From Rickettsiaceae bacterium (lineage in GTDB: Bacteria; Pseudomonadota; Alphaproteobacteria; Rickettsiales; Rickettsiaceae): DNA of 17,407 nt. The notes beneath the pieces are model-generated. The model did not search any database and was not told the origin of the DNA. It saw only the letters and a list, made by a program, of their open reading frames with translations. Both the position numbers and the translations under genes were made by a program. The stretch spans positions 1 to 17,407 of the forward strand of contig JAIOYD010000007.1 in NCBI GenBank assembly GCA_021741285.1, in the 5' to 3' direction. Numbering within the stretch: the stretch's first letter is position 1; every line of letters starts with the position of its first letter. Shown here one piece after another: positions 1-11,572 of the stretch.

Positions 1-2648
1 GTGAGCGTATGACGGTCGTAGATATCGGCGCTGTGATGCCACATGATTTAGTTAACTCGGAGGTTCTTGGTTCGGTGGTTAAGGAATTTTTCAGTACCTC
101 ACAGTTGTCACAATTTATGGATCAGACTAACCCATTGTCTGAAATTACTCATAAGAGAAGGTTGTCTGCTTTAGGCCCAGGTGGCGTAAGCCGTGACAGG
201 GTTGGATTTGAAGTTCGTGACGTGCACCCAACTCATTATGGTCGCATATGCCCAATTGAAACGCCAGAAGGTCAAAATATTGGCTTGATTAACTCTATGG
301 CTACATTCGCCAGGGTTAATAAATATGGTTTTATTGAAAGTCCATATAGAAAAGTCAAAGATGGTTTTGTAACTGATGAAGTTGTTTATTTAACGGCAAA
401 TGATGAAGCAAAATTTAAGATCGCCCAGGCAGACATGGAAATTTCTGCTGAGGGCAAAATAAAAGCAGAGATAGTTAACTGTAGATATGAAACAGGGAAT
501 TTTGTTTCTGTTCCTCCAAGCGAAGTTGACTTTATTGATGTTACGCCGATGCAGGTAGTTTCTGTGGCGGCATCTTTAATTCCATTTTTAGAAAATGACG
601 ATGCTAACAGAGCGTTGATGGGATCAAACATGCAGCGCCAGGCTGTACCATTGATTACCACTGATGCTCCTTTAGTAGGGACAGGTATTGAAGCTGTTGT
701 TGCAAGAGATTCTGGTGCTGCTATTGTTGCGCTAAATGACGGTATAGTCGTGGAAGTTGATGCAGAGAGAATGGTGGTACAAACTCTAGAACGTAAGCAA
801 AATGGAGCTCCAGAAGTTGATATTTATACTTTAATGAAATATCAAAAATCTAACCATAATACTTGTATTAATCAAAGGCCTTTGGTAGCAGTGGGTCAGA
901 AAGTAAGGCAGGGAGAAGTGATTGCTGATGGTCCTGCTATTGATAAGGGTGAAATTGCTTTAGGACGTAACATGCTAGTCGCTTTTATACCGTGGAGAGG
1001 ATATAACTTCGAAGATTCAATCTTAATTTCTGAGAGAATTGTAAAAGATGATGTCTTTACTTCTATACACATTGAGGAGTTTGAAGTTGTAGCAAGGGAC
1101 ACGCGTCTTGGGCCAGAAGAGATTACTAGAGATATGCCTAACGTAGGTGAGGAGGCTCTTCGTAATTTAGACGAAGTAGGTATTGTTCACATTGGTGCCG
1201 AAGTTAAGCCTGGTGATATATTAGTTGGAAAAGTAACTCCAAAGAGTGAGTCACCTATGACTCCTGAGGAGAAGTTACTAAGAGCTATTTTTGGCGAGAA
1301 AGCATCAGATGTAAGAGATACTTCCTTGTATGTTCCACCTGGGGTTGCTGGCACTGTTGTTGAAGTGAGAGTTCTCTCTCGTCGCGGGGTGGAAAAAGAT
1401 GAACGTGCTATTACTATCGAGAAACAGCACGTGGAAAAATTGGCAAAAGACAGAGATGATGAAGTCGAAATTATTGATCGTTTTGTGTTTATGCGTTTGC
1501 ACAAAATGCTTGAAGGTCAAATGATTATCAGCGGTCCAAAATCTGTTAAAGCTGGTGAAAAAATAGATCAAAAATTGCTTGAAACTTTATCAAAAGGTCA
1601 ATATTGGCAACTAATTGTTGAAGATAGCTCTGTGATGAGTGAATTTGAACAAATTAAAAAGCAATATGATGAAAAGCGAGATGAGCTCAACAAGCGCTTT
1701 AATAGTAAAGTGGCTAAGCTTCAAAGTGGAGATGATTTGCCACAAGGTGCTTTAAAGGTTGTAAAAGTATTTATAGCAACAAAGCACAAACTTCAGCCTG
1801 GAGATAAGATGGCGGGTCGCCACGGGAATAAAGGTGTTATTTCTCGTATTATGCCTCAGGAAGATATGCCCTTTTTAGAAGATGGTACTGTTATTGATGT
1901 AGTACTAAACCCACTTGGTTTGCCATCAAGGATGAATGTTGGACAAATTCTTGAAACTCACCTTGGGTGGGCGGCAAAGAATCTTGGCAAAAACATTGGT
2001 GGAATGCTTGAGAAATATTCTCATAACGAAATTGATATCGATTCAATGAAAGATTTTGTTAGCAAAATTTACGAAGGTAGTGATATTGCTGGTCAAGTGA
2101 AAGACTTGAAAAAAGAAGATTTCTTAGAGTTTTGTGATAACCTGAAAGATGGTGTTCACTTTGCGACTCCTGTATTTGATGGTGCCAGAGTTGAGGGTGT
2201 AAAGGCTATGTTGAAGCTAGCCGGTCAAGATCCTTCAGGCCAAGTAAGAGTGATAGACGGTAGAACAGGGGAATATTTTGATCGCCATATTACAGTTGGT
2301 TACAAATATATTTTGAAGCTGCATCACTTGGTAGATAACAAGATTCACGCACGTTCCATTGGTCCGTATAGTCTTGTGACACAACAGCCACTTGGAGGAA
2401 AATCTCATTTCGGTGGTCAAAGGTTTGGTGAAATGGAAGTGTGGGCACTAGAAGCTTATGGTGCAGCATTTACGTTACAAGAGTTGTTAACTGTTAAGTC
2501 TGACGATGTAACTGGAAGAATCAAAATTTATGAAAACATTGTAAAAGGTGATCATAACTTTAGTTCTGGATTACCAGAATCGTTTAATGTAATGATTAAA
2601 GAATTTAGATCATTGTGCTTGAATGTACAGTTAGAAGAAGGTTCTTAA
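1..2648 (+). CDS. rpoB: RNA polymerase beta subunit, C-terminal two thirds (5' end outside window)
   Basis: Catalytic beta subunit of DNA-dependent RNA polymerase. The reading frame is already open at base 3 (Glu-Arg before the first Met at base 9) and matches beta family sequence there, so the gene starts upstream of the window; the Met at base 9 is internal. About 880 residues are present, equivalent to E. coli beta from roughly residue 495 to the end. The rifampicin-site cluster is near the start ([28 protein letters not shown]); Asp516, His526 and Ser531 equivalents are the sensitive-type residues. Later landmarks are the [13 protein letters not shown] block, the [13 protein letters not shown] block and the C-terminal [18 protein letters not shown] and KSDDV clamp segments. 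The protein ends at a normal C-terminus with TAA. It is followed after 105 bp by rpoC in the same direction, the standard rpoBC operon order. Overall sequence is of rickettsial type. Confidence 0.98.
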   Translation, partial: ERMTVVDIGAVMPHDLVNSEVLGSVVKEFFSTSQLSQFMDQTNPLSEITHKRRLSALGPGGVSRDRVGFEVRDVHPTHYGRICPIETPEGQNIGLINSMATFARVNKYGFIESPYRKVKDGFVTDEVVYLTANDEAKFKIAQADMEISAEGKIKAEIVNCRYETGNFVSVPPSEVDFIDVTPMQVVSVAASLIPFLENDDANRALMGSNMQRQAVPLITTDAPLVGTGIEAVVARDSGAAIVALNDGIVVEVDAERMVVQTLERKQNGAPEVDIYTLMKYQKSNHNTCINQRPLVAVGQKVRQGEVIADGPAIDKGEIALGRNMLVAFIPWRGYNFEDSILISERIVKDDVFTSIHIEEFEVVARDTRLGPEEITRDMPNVGEEALRNLDEVGIVHIGAEVKPGDILVGKVTPKSESPMTPEEKLLRAIFGEKASDVRDTSLYVPPGVAGTVVEVRVLSRRGVEKDERAITIEKQHVEKLAKDRDDEVEIIDRFVFMRLHKMLEGQMIISGPKSVKAGEKIDQKLLETLSKGQYWQLIVEDSSVMSEFEQIKKQYDEKRDELNKRFNSKVAKLQSGDDLPQGALKVVKVFIATKHKLQPGDKMAGRHGNKGVISRIMPQEDMPFLEDGTVIDVVLNPLGLPSRMNVGQILETHLGWAAKNLGKNIGGMLEKYSHNEIDIDSMKDFVSKIYEGSDIAGQVKDLKKEDFLEFCDNLKDGVHFATPVFDGARVEGVKAMLKLAGQDPSGQVRVIDGRTGEYFDRHITVGYKYILKLHHLVDNKIHARSIGPYSLVTQQPLGGKSHFGGQRFGEMEVWALEAYGAAFTLQELLTVKSDDVTGRIKIYENIVKGDHNFSSGLPESFNVMIKEFRSLCLNVQLEEGS

Positions 2649-2658
2649 GTAAAAAAAT

Positions 2659-2687
2659 AAAGCGCTTAAACTAAGTTTAAGCGCTTT
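2659..2687. promoter_or_regulatory. rpoB-rpoC intercistronic hairpin
   Basis: A perfect 12-bp inverted repeat (AAAGCGCTTAAA, 5-nt loop, TTTAAGCGCTTT) begins 10 bp after the rpoB stop. On the plus strand it is followed by GACTTTAGTTT, a poor U-tract, so it is unlikely to be a full terminator for the operon. On the minus strand it is followed by a T-rich run (complement of 2651-2658) and could stop antisense transcription. A role as attenuator, RNase III processing site or mRNA stabiliser setting the rpoB:rpoC ratio is inference. A weaker 5-bp hairpin (AGCAC/GTGCT, 2706-2722) follows before the rpoC start. Confidence 0.7.
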
Positions 2688-2735
2688 GACTTTAGTTTAT
2701 GATTTAGCACTAAAAAGGTGCTTTAAAGGTTTTAG

Positions 2736-6884
<4,149 letters not shown>

Positions 6885-6923
6885 TTCTATAATTCTCCGA
6901 CAAATCGACCCTTATCCAAAAGC

Positions 6924-6974
6924 GTGCGTAACAAACCACTTTTTTACTAAAAAATAAGTTTGTTGCGCACTTTT
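6924..6974 (+). terminator. Terminator of the rpoBC operon
   Basis: A 13-bp stem (GTGCGTAACAAAC with GTTTGTTGCGCAC, one G-U pair) has an AT-rich loop of about 21 nt and is followed by TTTTCT. It lies 40 bp after the rpoC stop, with AAAA upstream pairing with the TTTT tail. It is a good candidate rho-independent terminator on the plus strand. Confidence 0.8.
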
Positions 6975-7271
6975 CTCCAAAAGCTTATTTACGTATAAGT
7001 ACGCAAAAATTAAGTTATCAAATTTTAAATATTTTGTTTAAAATTATTCGACTTATTGATATTTTTTCATATTATCCTCACCTATTGATAGAAATTTTTG
7101 CCTCTGCTATACCTGTTATTTGTGGTAAATTCTCTATCTTTAAACAGTAGGTCTAATAAACTTTCTTAGCCTTTAAGGCATTCCAGTTTTTTATCTTAAT
7201 TTGAATATTTTCTTATCCAAAATTAATGCAATGTTGTTTTTGATGCTAAGAAATTTATTAAAAAAAACCTA

Positions 7272-7300
7272 TTGACATTTAAGTGACTAATGGTTACTAT
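7272..7300 (+). promoter_or_regulatory. Near-consensus sigma-70 promoter for the first autotransporter gene
   Basis: A perfect -35 TTGACA (7272-7277), a 17-bp spacer, and -10 TACTAT (7295-7300, 5 of 6 to consensus) give a start point near 7307. The leader to the ATG at 7356 would be about 50 nt. It lies downstream of the rpoC terminator, so the gene is probably transcribed independently and constitutively strongly. Confidence 0.75.
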
Positions 7301-7355
7301 CTATTAATAATATGGTAGATTGTTGTTTAATAATCATTAACTTAATGTGGATTTT

Positions 7356-10300
7356 ATGACTGGTACAAAATTAAATATGAAGTATTTGTTAGCTGCTAGT
7401 AGTATAGTAACTTTATTGGCTGCAGCACCTGAAGCACTAGCTAGTGCTAGAGGTAGTTTATTAGACGATATAAGGGGCGGCACCAAAAAGTTAAAGAGTT
7501 TCCAACCTGTTATAGCGCCTGTTGAGTTTATTGCTCCAGAAGTCTATGATAAAATTATAAGAACCAATAACCTGCGATTAGATTCTTTGCAACGAGACTT
7601 AAGAGCTATAAAGGATGATGATGGTAGTGATGATGGCTGGGATGATGATGAGCCGAGCGCTGAAGATCAAAGAATATCGATACAAGCCGATATTGACAAG
7701 GTAAAAGCTGAAATAGCTCAAGCTACTAGTGCTCGTAAAGCACCTGACTATCTAGTACAGTACGAAGCTTATCTTGCTAATGCAAAACGAGAAGCTCAAG
7801 CCCAGGAGCAAATAAGACTTTCAGAACAAAGGACATATGAATTAAGTCAACAAAGAATTCAAAAAGAACTTGATGCACAAAGAGAAGAATTAAGAAAAAG
7901 CCAAGAAGCTGCTAAGGTAAGAATTGCGGAGAAAGCGGCTGCTCAGTCATTAGAAGCTCTGCAGGCTCAACGTAAAGCGCTAATAAGAAAAGCGGAAGAC
8001 GCGCATAATGCAAAAATTGAAATGATCAATGCCTCTGGTGACGATTTGGCAAAAAGAAGATTAGTTATAGACGGTGATAGATTTAAAGAAGATACTGTTG
8101 ACACTTTTGACCTTGACGCGGCTATAGCTCTCAAGAAAGGTGTTAAACTAAAGGGGGAAGATGAAGACGAATTTAATGTTTCTAGTACTCCTAGTGTCTC
8201 GAGTAGCATTCCTGTAGTAGATAACTCAAAAACACCTGTAGTAGATAAGCCAAAAGATTTACAACTGTCGGCAAGAGCGCAAGCGGCACAAGACAGATTA
8301 AAAGCTTTAAAAGAAAAAGCTGAAAAAGAAGTTGCAGAAAAAGAGGCTGCTCAAGAGTTGGTAAGAGCAAAAGAAGGGGCGATTAAAGCTGCGAAGATAA
8401 AAGAGGAAATTGCTAGTACTATTTCTGTTGATCCTAATGCAAAAAAACAAGTAGCATCTAAACTTAGTAGTTTATTCGGCGGTTCTTCTAATAAGGAAGT
8501 TTCAAAAAATGATGGCCCAAAAGCTTCCGTTGGTAAACTTAAGTCAAATGCCGGTGGGTCTGTAAGCGATTTATTCGGTAAACGCAACCCTCTGTCCGGT
8601 AAAGAATTTGTCCAAAAAACCGCTCCAACTACTTCACCAGCTGATCTTGAGAATCTTAAAGCTAAACTAATTAGATTAGCTGCTATTGAAAAAAGCAAGA
8701 AGAAAGCTTTAGAAGATAGTTCTAGGGAAGTTGTGCAGAGTACTAGTAACCCACCATCTGTCCCACCGATAGGTAATATTCCACCTCCGCCACCGATGGG
8801 TGATATTCCACCTCCGCCACCGATGGGTGATATTCCGCCTCCGCCACCGATGGGTGATATTCCGCCTCCGCCACCGATGGGTGATATTCCGCCTCCGCCA
8901 CCGATGGGTAATATTCCACTATCAGAGCCGTCTTCTTCGGTAGGTAGCGGTCAGGAGCCTAAAGTAAGCGGTTTGTTAGCGGCTATACAGAAAGGGTTCG
9001 CTTTGAAGAAAATAGTTAAGAAAGAAGTAGTCGTCGTCGTAGAAACTGATGAAGAGGTTAGAGCTCGCGCTCAATCTCGTTTGAGAAAAGTTGGATCAGA
9101 TCCACTATCTGTACCTACAAAAAGTGCGGAAGAAATACTAGCTGAAAAAGCGGAGAACGCAAGAAAAACAGAAGAAGCTCTTGCAAAAAGAGCTGCGGCT
9201 ACGCAAAAAGGTATAGAACAAAGAGCTGCGGCTAAAGAAAGGAAACGATTGGAATTTATTGCTAGTGGTGTACTTGAAGATGGCGCATCTGATGAAGATC
9301 TAATAAAAGCGATAGAAAACGAGACGCAAATAAAAAACGCTGAAGCGATAGCTCAGCGTAATAAGGAAGAAGCTGCAAGAATGAAGGCACTAGCTGATGC
9401 TAGAAAAGAAAGAGAACAGCCAATTGCTAAGAAAACTTCAAATTCAACTCATACGTCTACTGCTATTCCTACGCCACCGCCACCACCGGTATTTCAGGGC
9501 GCTGCTTTTGATTCGGAGCTAATAGACGGGTATTCTGAAGATGAATTAAGAAAGTACCTTGCATATTTCCAGTCGCTTGGATTAATAGACTCGGAAGAAA
9601 ATAATGCCACCAACTCGCAATCACAGACATCTGATGCTGGGATAGATATGGACGCTAGACAAGCGTTGCTTGCTGAGATTCGTTCTGTGGGTAAGGAAAG
9701 AGAAGCAGAAGCAGAAGCAGAAGCAGCTAGACAAGCATTGCTTGCTGAGATTCGTGCCGTTGGTAAGGAAAGAGAAAAAGTAGCAGAGGCTAAACAAGCT
9801 GCTGTTGCTAAGGAAAAAGAAGCGTTGATTGAAACGGTTGCACATGACCCTAATAAAGTCTCTGAAGTACTAGCTAAGATTAACGAATTAGATGCTGCTA
9901 ACAAGGGCATTTTACCTGTAGAAAAAATTAAGGCTGACGCATTTAGTGATAGTGAAGTAGCTAGCCTTTCGAATAAAGAAAAAGCAGCTTTGTATGTACA
10001 AAACCTTCAGACTCAAACAGCTGAAGATATTGATTACAACAATGTAAAAAACCCAAATGCTCAAAGTAAATTACAAATGTCTGCTTTAAATAGTATGTTA
10101 TTTGATATAACGAATAACTTATTTATTAACAGGACTAATCTAGCTGGTATGGCTGCGGGTGAAGGTGTAGCTGCCGGTGAGGAAGGAGAAGCTCAGCAGA
10201 ATAAGCAGGTTTGGATTACTGGCTTTTATGGTTCGGCTAAACAAGGTTCTAGACTTAATAGTTCCGGTTATAGTAGCAACACGGGTGGTGCTGCTATTGG

Positions 10301-11051
10301 TGCCGATATCAGTATAGGCGAAAACGAGGCTAATTTACTTGGACTTGCTTACACTAATGCTCGCTCTGGTTTTAAAATAAAACAGACTAAGAATGATAAG
10401 ATTAACACTAATAGCCATATATTCTCAATTTATGGTCAGGCGGAAATTGTTAATAACTTATTATTCCACGGTTCTGCTTCAATGTTAAAAAGTGAAGTAG
10501 TTACTAAGAGTGCAAAATTAATTGATGCCACTACTTATAAGATGGCTAAAGGGAAATTTAACAGCAATGGTTACAGCTTTAACAGCTTGCTAAGCTATAA
10601 ATTTGATACTGATAGCATAATCCTGATGCCTAATATAGGCTTTAAGTATGGTGTGACATTTGATGGCGCTTATAATGAGGCTGGTACTGGCGTATATAAT
10701 TTATCAATAACAAAGAAATCCAGTAAGAATTTTAGTGGCTTAGTTGGGATTAAAGCAATGATGAAGCCAACAATTGTTCAGGAAAATATTCATATTATTC
10801 CAGCTATAGATTTTTCTGTTGAAAAAATATTAAGTCATAAAGAACAGAATGCAAAAGTTAAGTTAAAGTGGGCTGACCGTGAATTTACAAACGATAGTAA
10901 AACTGCCAAGTTAGAAAAAATGGCTTATAATCTCGGTGGTAGCGTATTAGTAAAACATAACAATAAGGAAATATCTGCTACTTATAACTGTCATCTGAAG
11001 AAAAAATATGTTAGCCATCAAGGAACATTAAAATTACAACTTCTTTTCTAG
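7356..11051 (+). CDS. Sca-family autotransporter with WH2, proline-rich and acidic actin-assembly motifs
   Basis: A surface autotransporter of 1231 residues and probable actin nucleator. I chose ATG 7356 (GTGG 5 bases upstream); GTG 7347 and ATG 7377 are alternatives. Residues 1-29 form a signal peptide (hydrophobic core LLAASSIVTLLAAA, cut after ALA). Residues 31-49 (ARGSLLDDIRGGTKKLKSF) match WH2. Residues 73-86 (LRLDSLQRDLRAIK) resemble the WASP connector, and 87-104 are acidic with Trp95. Together they give a WCA-like order. Long Lys/Glu/Ala/Gln-rich coiled-coil stretches follow (about 105-235, 295-350, 585-690). Residues 474-518 are five I-P5-M-G-D/N repeats, and 538-556 (SGLLAAIQKGFALKKIVKK) a second WH2. 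A PTPPPPP run and two WH2-like helices (767-783, 791-807) come next. The last ~280 residues (from QVWITGFYG) are the beta-barrel, ending in the terminal Phe read by the BAM machinery. There is no cysteine-rich or protease motif. The actin role is inferred by analogy with Rickettsia RickA and Sca2; membership of the autotransporter class is firm. Confidence 0.92.
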   Translation: MTGTKLNMKYLLAASSIVTLLAAAPEALASARGSLLDDIRGGTKKLKSFQPVIAPVEFIAPEVYDKIIRTNNLRLDSLQRDLRAIKDDDGSDDGWDDDEPSAEDQRISIQADIDKVKAEIAQATSARKAPDYLVQYEAYLANAKREAQAQEQIRLSEQRTYELSQQRIQKELDAQREELRKSQEAAKVRIAEKAAAQSLEALQAQRKALIRKAEDAHNAKIEMINASGDDLAKRRLVIDGDRFKEDTVDTFDLDAAIALKKGVKLKGEDEDEFNVSSTPSVSSSIPVVDNSKTPVVDKPKDLQLSARAQAAQDRLKALKEKAEKEVAEKEAAQELVRAKEGAIKAAKIKEEIASTISVDPNAKKQVASKLSSLFGGSSNKEVSKNDGPKASVGKLKSNAGGSVSDLFGKRNPLSGKEFVQKTAPTTSPADLENLKAKLIRLAAIEKSKKKALEDSSREVVQSTSNPPSVPPIGNIPPPPPMGDIPPPPPMGDIPPPPPMGDIPPPPPMGDIPPPPPMGNIPLSEPSSSVGSGQEPKVSGLLAAIQKGFALKKIVKKEVVVVVETDEEVRARAQSRLRKVGSDPLSVPTKSAEEILAEKAENARKTEEALAKRAAATQKGIEQRAAAKERKRLEFIASGVLEDGASDEDLIKAIENETQIKNAEAIAQRNKEEAARMKALADARKEREQPIAKKTSNSTHTSTAIPTPPPPPVFQGAAFDSELIDGYSEDELRKYLAYFQSLGLIDSEENNATNSQSQTSDAGIDMDARQALLAEIRSVGKEREAEAEAEAARQALLAEIRAVGKEREKVAEAKQAAVAKEKEALIETVAHDPNKVSEVLAKINELDAANKGILPVEKIKADAFSDSEVASLSNKEKAALYVQNLQTQTAEDIDYNNVKNPNAQSKLQMSALNSMLFDITNNLFINRTNLAGMAAGEGVAAGEEGEAQQNKQVWITGFYGSAKQGSRLNSSGYSSNTGGAAIGADISIGENEANLLGLAYTNARSGFKIKQTKNDKINTNSHIFSIYGQAEIVNNLLFHGSASMLKSEVVTKSAKLIDATTYKMAKGKFNSNGYSFNSLLSYKFDTDSIILMPNIGFKYGVTFDGAYNEAGTGVYNLSITKKSSKNFSGLVGIKAMMKPTIVQENIHIIPAIDFSVEKILSHKEQNAKVKLKWADREFTNDSKTAKLEKMAYNLGGSVLVKHNNKEISATYNCHLKKKYVSHQGTLKLQLLF
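7446..7667 (+). other. WCA-like (WH2-connector-acidic) module in the mature N-terminus
   Basis: Bases 7446-7502 encode ARGSLLDDIRGGTKKLKSF, which fits the WH2 pattern R-x-x-LL-D-x-IR-x-G-x-x-LK. Compare human WASP, of the form RDALLDQIRQG-x-x-LK. Bases 7572-7613 encode LRLDSLQRDLRAIK, similar in spacing to the WASP-family connector (M-Q-K-R-x-K-A-I-H). Bases 7614-7667 encode an acidic run with one tryptophan (DDDGSDDGWDDDEPSAED), like the Arp2/3-binding A peptide. The order and spacing are those of WCA modules. The assignment is by eye from known families and has no structural test. Confidence 0.65.
8775..8909 (+). repeat. Five tandem 27-bp proline-rich repeats (I-P5-M-G-D/N)
   Basis: Five head-to-tail 27-bp units encode [N/D]IPPPPPMG. 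Units 3, 4 and 5 are identical in DNA. Units 1 and 2 use CCA rather than CCG for the first proline, and unit 1 has AAT in place of GAT. Five prolines flanked by Ile and Met-Gly resemble profilin-binding tracts of formins, Ena/VASP, ActA and RickA. The near-identity of units suggests recent expansion, so copy number may vary between strains. Confidence 0.95.
8967..9023 (+). other. Second WH2 motif, directly after the proline repeats
   Basis: Encodes SGLLAAIQKGFALKKIVKK, which fits the WH2 consensus LL-x-x-I-x-x-G-x-x-LKK-V/I in every key position. It lies 20 residues after the proline repeats, the same proline-then-WH2 order as in WASP, WAVE and RickA. This is the best WH2 match in the protein. 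Confidence 0.75.
9654..9776 (+). repeat. Tandem pair of WH2-like helices
   Basis: Two 17-residue copies, ARQALLAEIRSVGKERE and ARQALLAEIRAVGKERE, with a period of 24 residues (72 bp), are separated by an AEAEAEA linker. They start about 55 residues after a second proline run (PTPPPPPV, 9468-9491). The ALL-x-x-IR core matches WH2, but there is one extra residue before the Gly and the LKKV element is replaced by KERE. They may be degenerate WH2 or simply a coiled-coil duplication. Confidence 0.7.
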
Positions 11052-11070
11052 AAGATCCGTATTTTTCTGT

Positions 11071-11108
11071 GCCCAGAGACTCATTGCAGGTTTCTGGGCG
11101 TTTTTTTT
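11071..11108 (+). terminator. Terminator of the first autotransporter gene
   Basis: GCCCAGA/TCTGGGC forms a perfect 7-bp stem, extended inward by GAC/GTT, followed by G and eight T (11101-11108). It begins 20 bp after the stop codon. It is a classic rho-independent terminator, so the downstream OmpB-like gene needs its own promoter. Confidence 0.92.
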
Positions 11109-11572
11109 AAGCCGTCTCTCCAAGATTTTGTTTGAATAATACTTTGTGATAAGTTAAATATTAAAATCTGTGGCATTAAAAATGGTCTTTATTACACCTA
11201 ATTACCCTGAATTAATTTCAAACGGCTCAAGCGGCTATAGAAATTTGGCCAACTGAGTTGAGATGGTGGTCGGGCAATTCACACTAATAATTAACCACTG
11301 TGATATAAATGCACCCATCATAAAAAATTACCCCAGTTACTGACATAATGCTTGCCCCTCAGCACATGTACGTGTGTATAATCACCTCGTAATTGATTAT
11401 TTTGTCACCATTTGGTTTGTGGTGGCCTTGAGGCTTAAGAGGTTCTCTTCTGAGTAATTGAGGTAAAATTGTCAAAGCGAAATGTTTCGGTAGTATAGAT
11501 ATTGTTGAGTTTTACAAGTATCTAACTGTCCGAAAAAGCTAATTATTAACCATAAATAAATAGGAATAAATT
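11109..11572. other. Leader and promoter region of the OmpB-like gene
   Basis: These 464 bp have no supported gene and stops in all frames. Two promoter candidates are visible. One is TTGCCC (11352-11357) with TATAAT (11377-11382), with a long 19-bp spacer. The other is TTGTCA (11469-11474) with TAGTAT (11491-11496), 16-bp spacer. An AAGAG/CTCTT hairpin lies near 11440. A Shine-Dalgarno AGGA (11562-11565) precedes the ATG by 7 bases. Which promoter is used, and whether the leader is long, cannot be decided from sequence alone. Confidence 0.6.
11469..11496 (+). promoter_or_regulatory. Candidate promoter with an inverted repeat in the spacer, upstream of the OmpB-like gene
   Basis: TTGTCA, 16 bp, TAGTAT. 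The spacer holds CGAAA-TG-TTTCG (11478-11489), an inverted repeat that could be a regulator site. The transcript would have a leader of about 70 nt. The promoter match is moderate and the operator idea is inference. Confidence 0.4.

Larger units (their letters stand above)
6885..7355. other. Intergenic region rpoC to first autotransporter gene
   Basis: These 471 bp contain no gene I can support. They hold the rpoC terminator (6924-6974) and a small CTTAT/ATAAG inverted repeat (6984-6999). A GCCTTTAAGGC palindrome lies at 7169-7179, and a strongly AT-rich tract leads into the promoter at 7272-7300. All frames carry frequent stops. No tRNA cloverleaf or insertion-sequence end was seen. Confidence 0.7.

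Noticed and set aside
241..300. [10 protein letters not shown] in beta, where E. coli has PEGPNIGLIN, considered as a rifampicin-site change.
   Set aside because: I recall Gln at this position in several other bacterial beta subunits, and the main resistance positions are sensitive-type, so it is not worth a separate finding.
6885..7355. Searched for tRNA, small genes or insertion-sequence ends.
   Set aside because: No T-loop GTTCGANNC with matching acceptor stem, no open frame of note, and no terminal inverted repeats with target duplications were seen by eye.
8775..8909. CRISPR-like short tandem repeats.
   Set aside because: The units are contiguous with no spacers and keep the reading frame, coding proline repeats.
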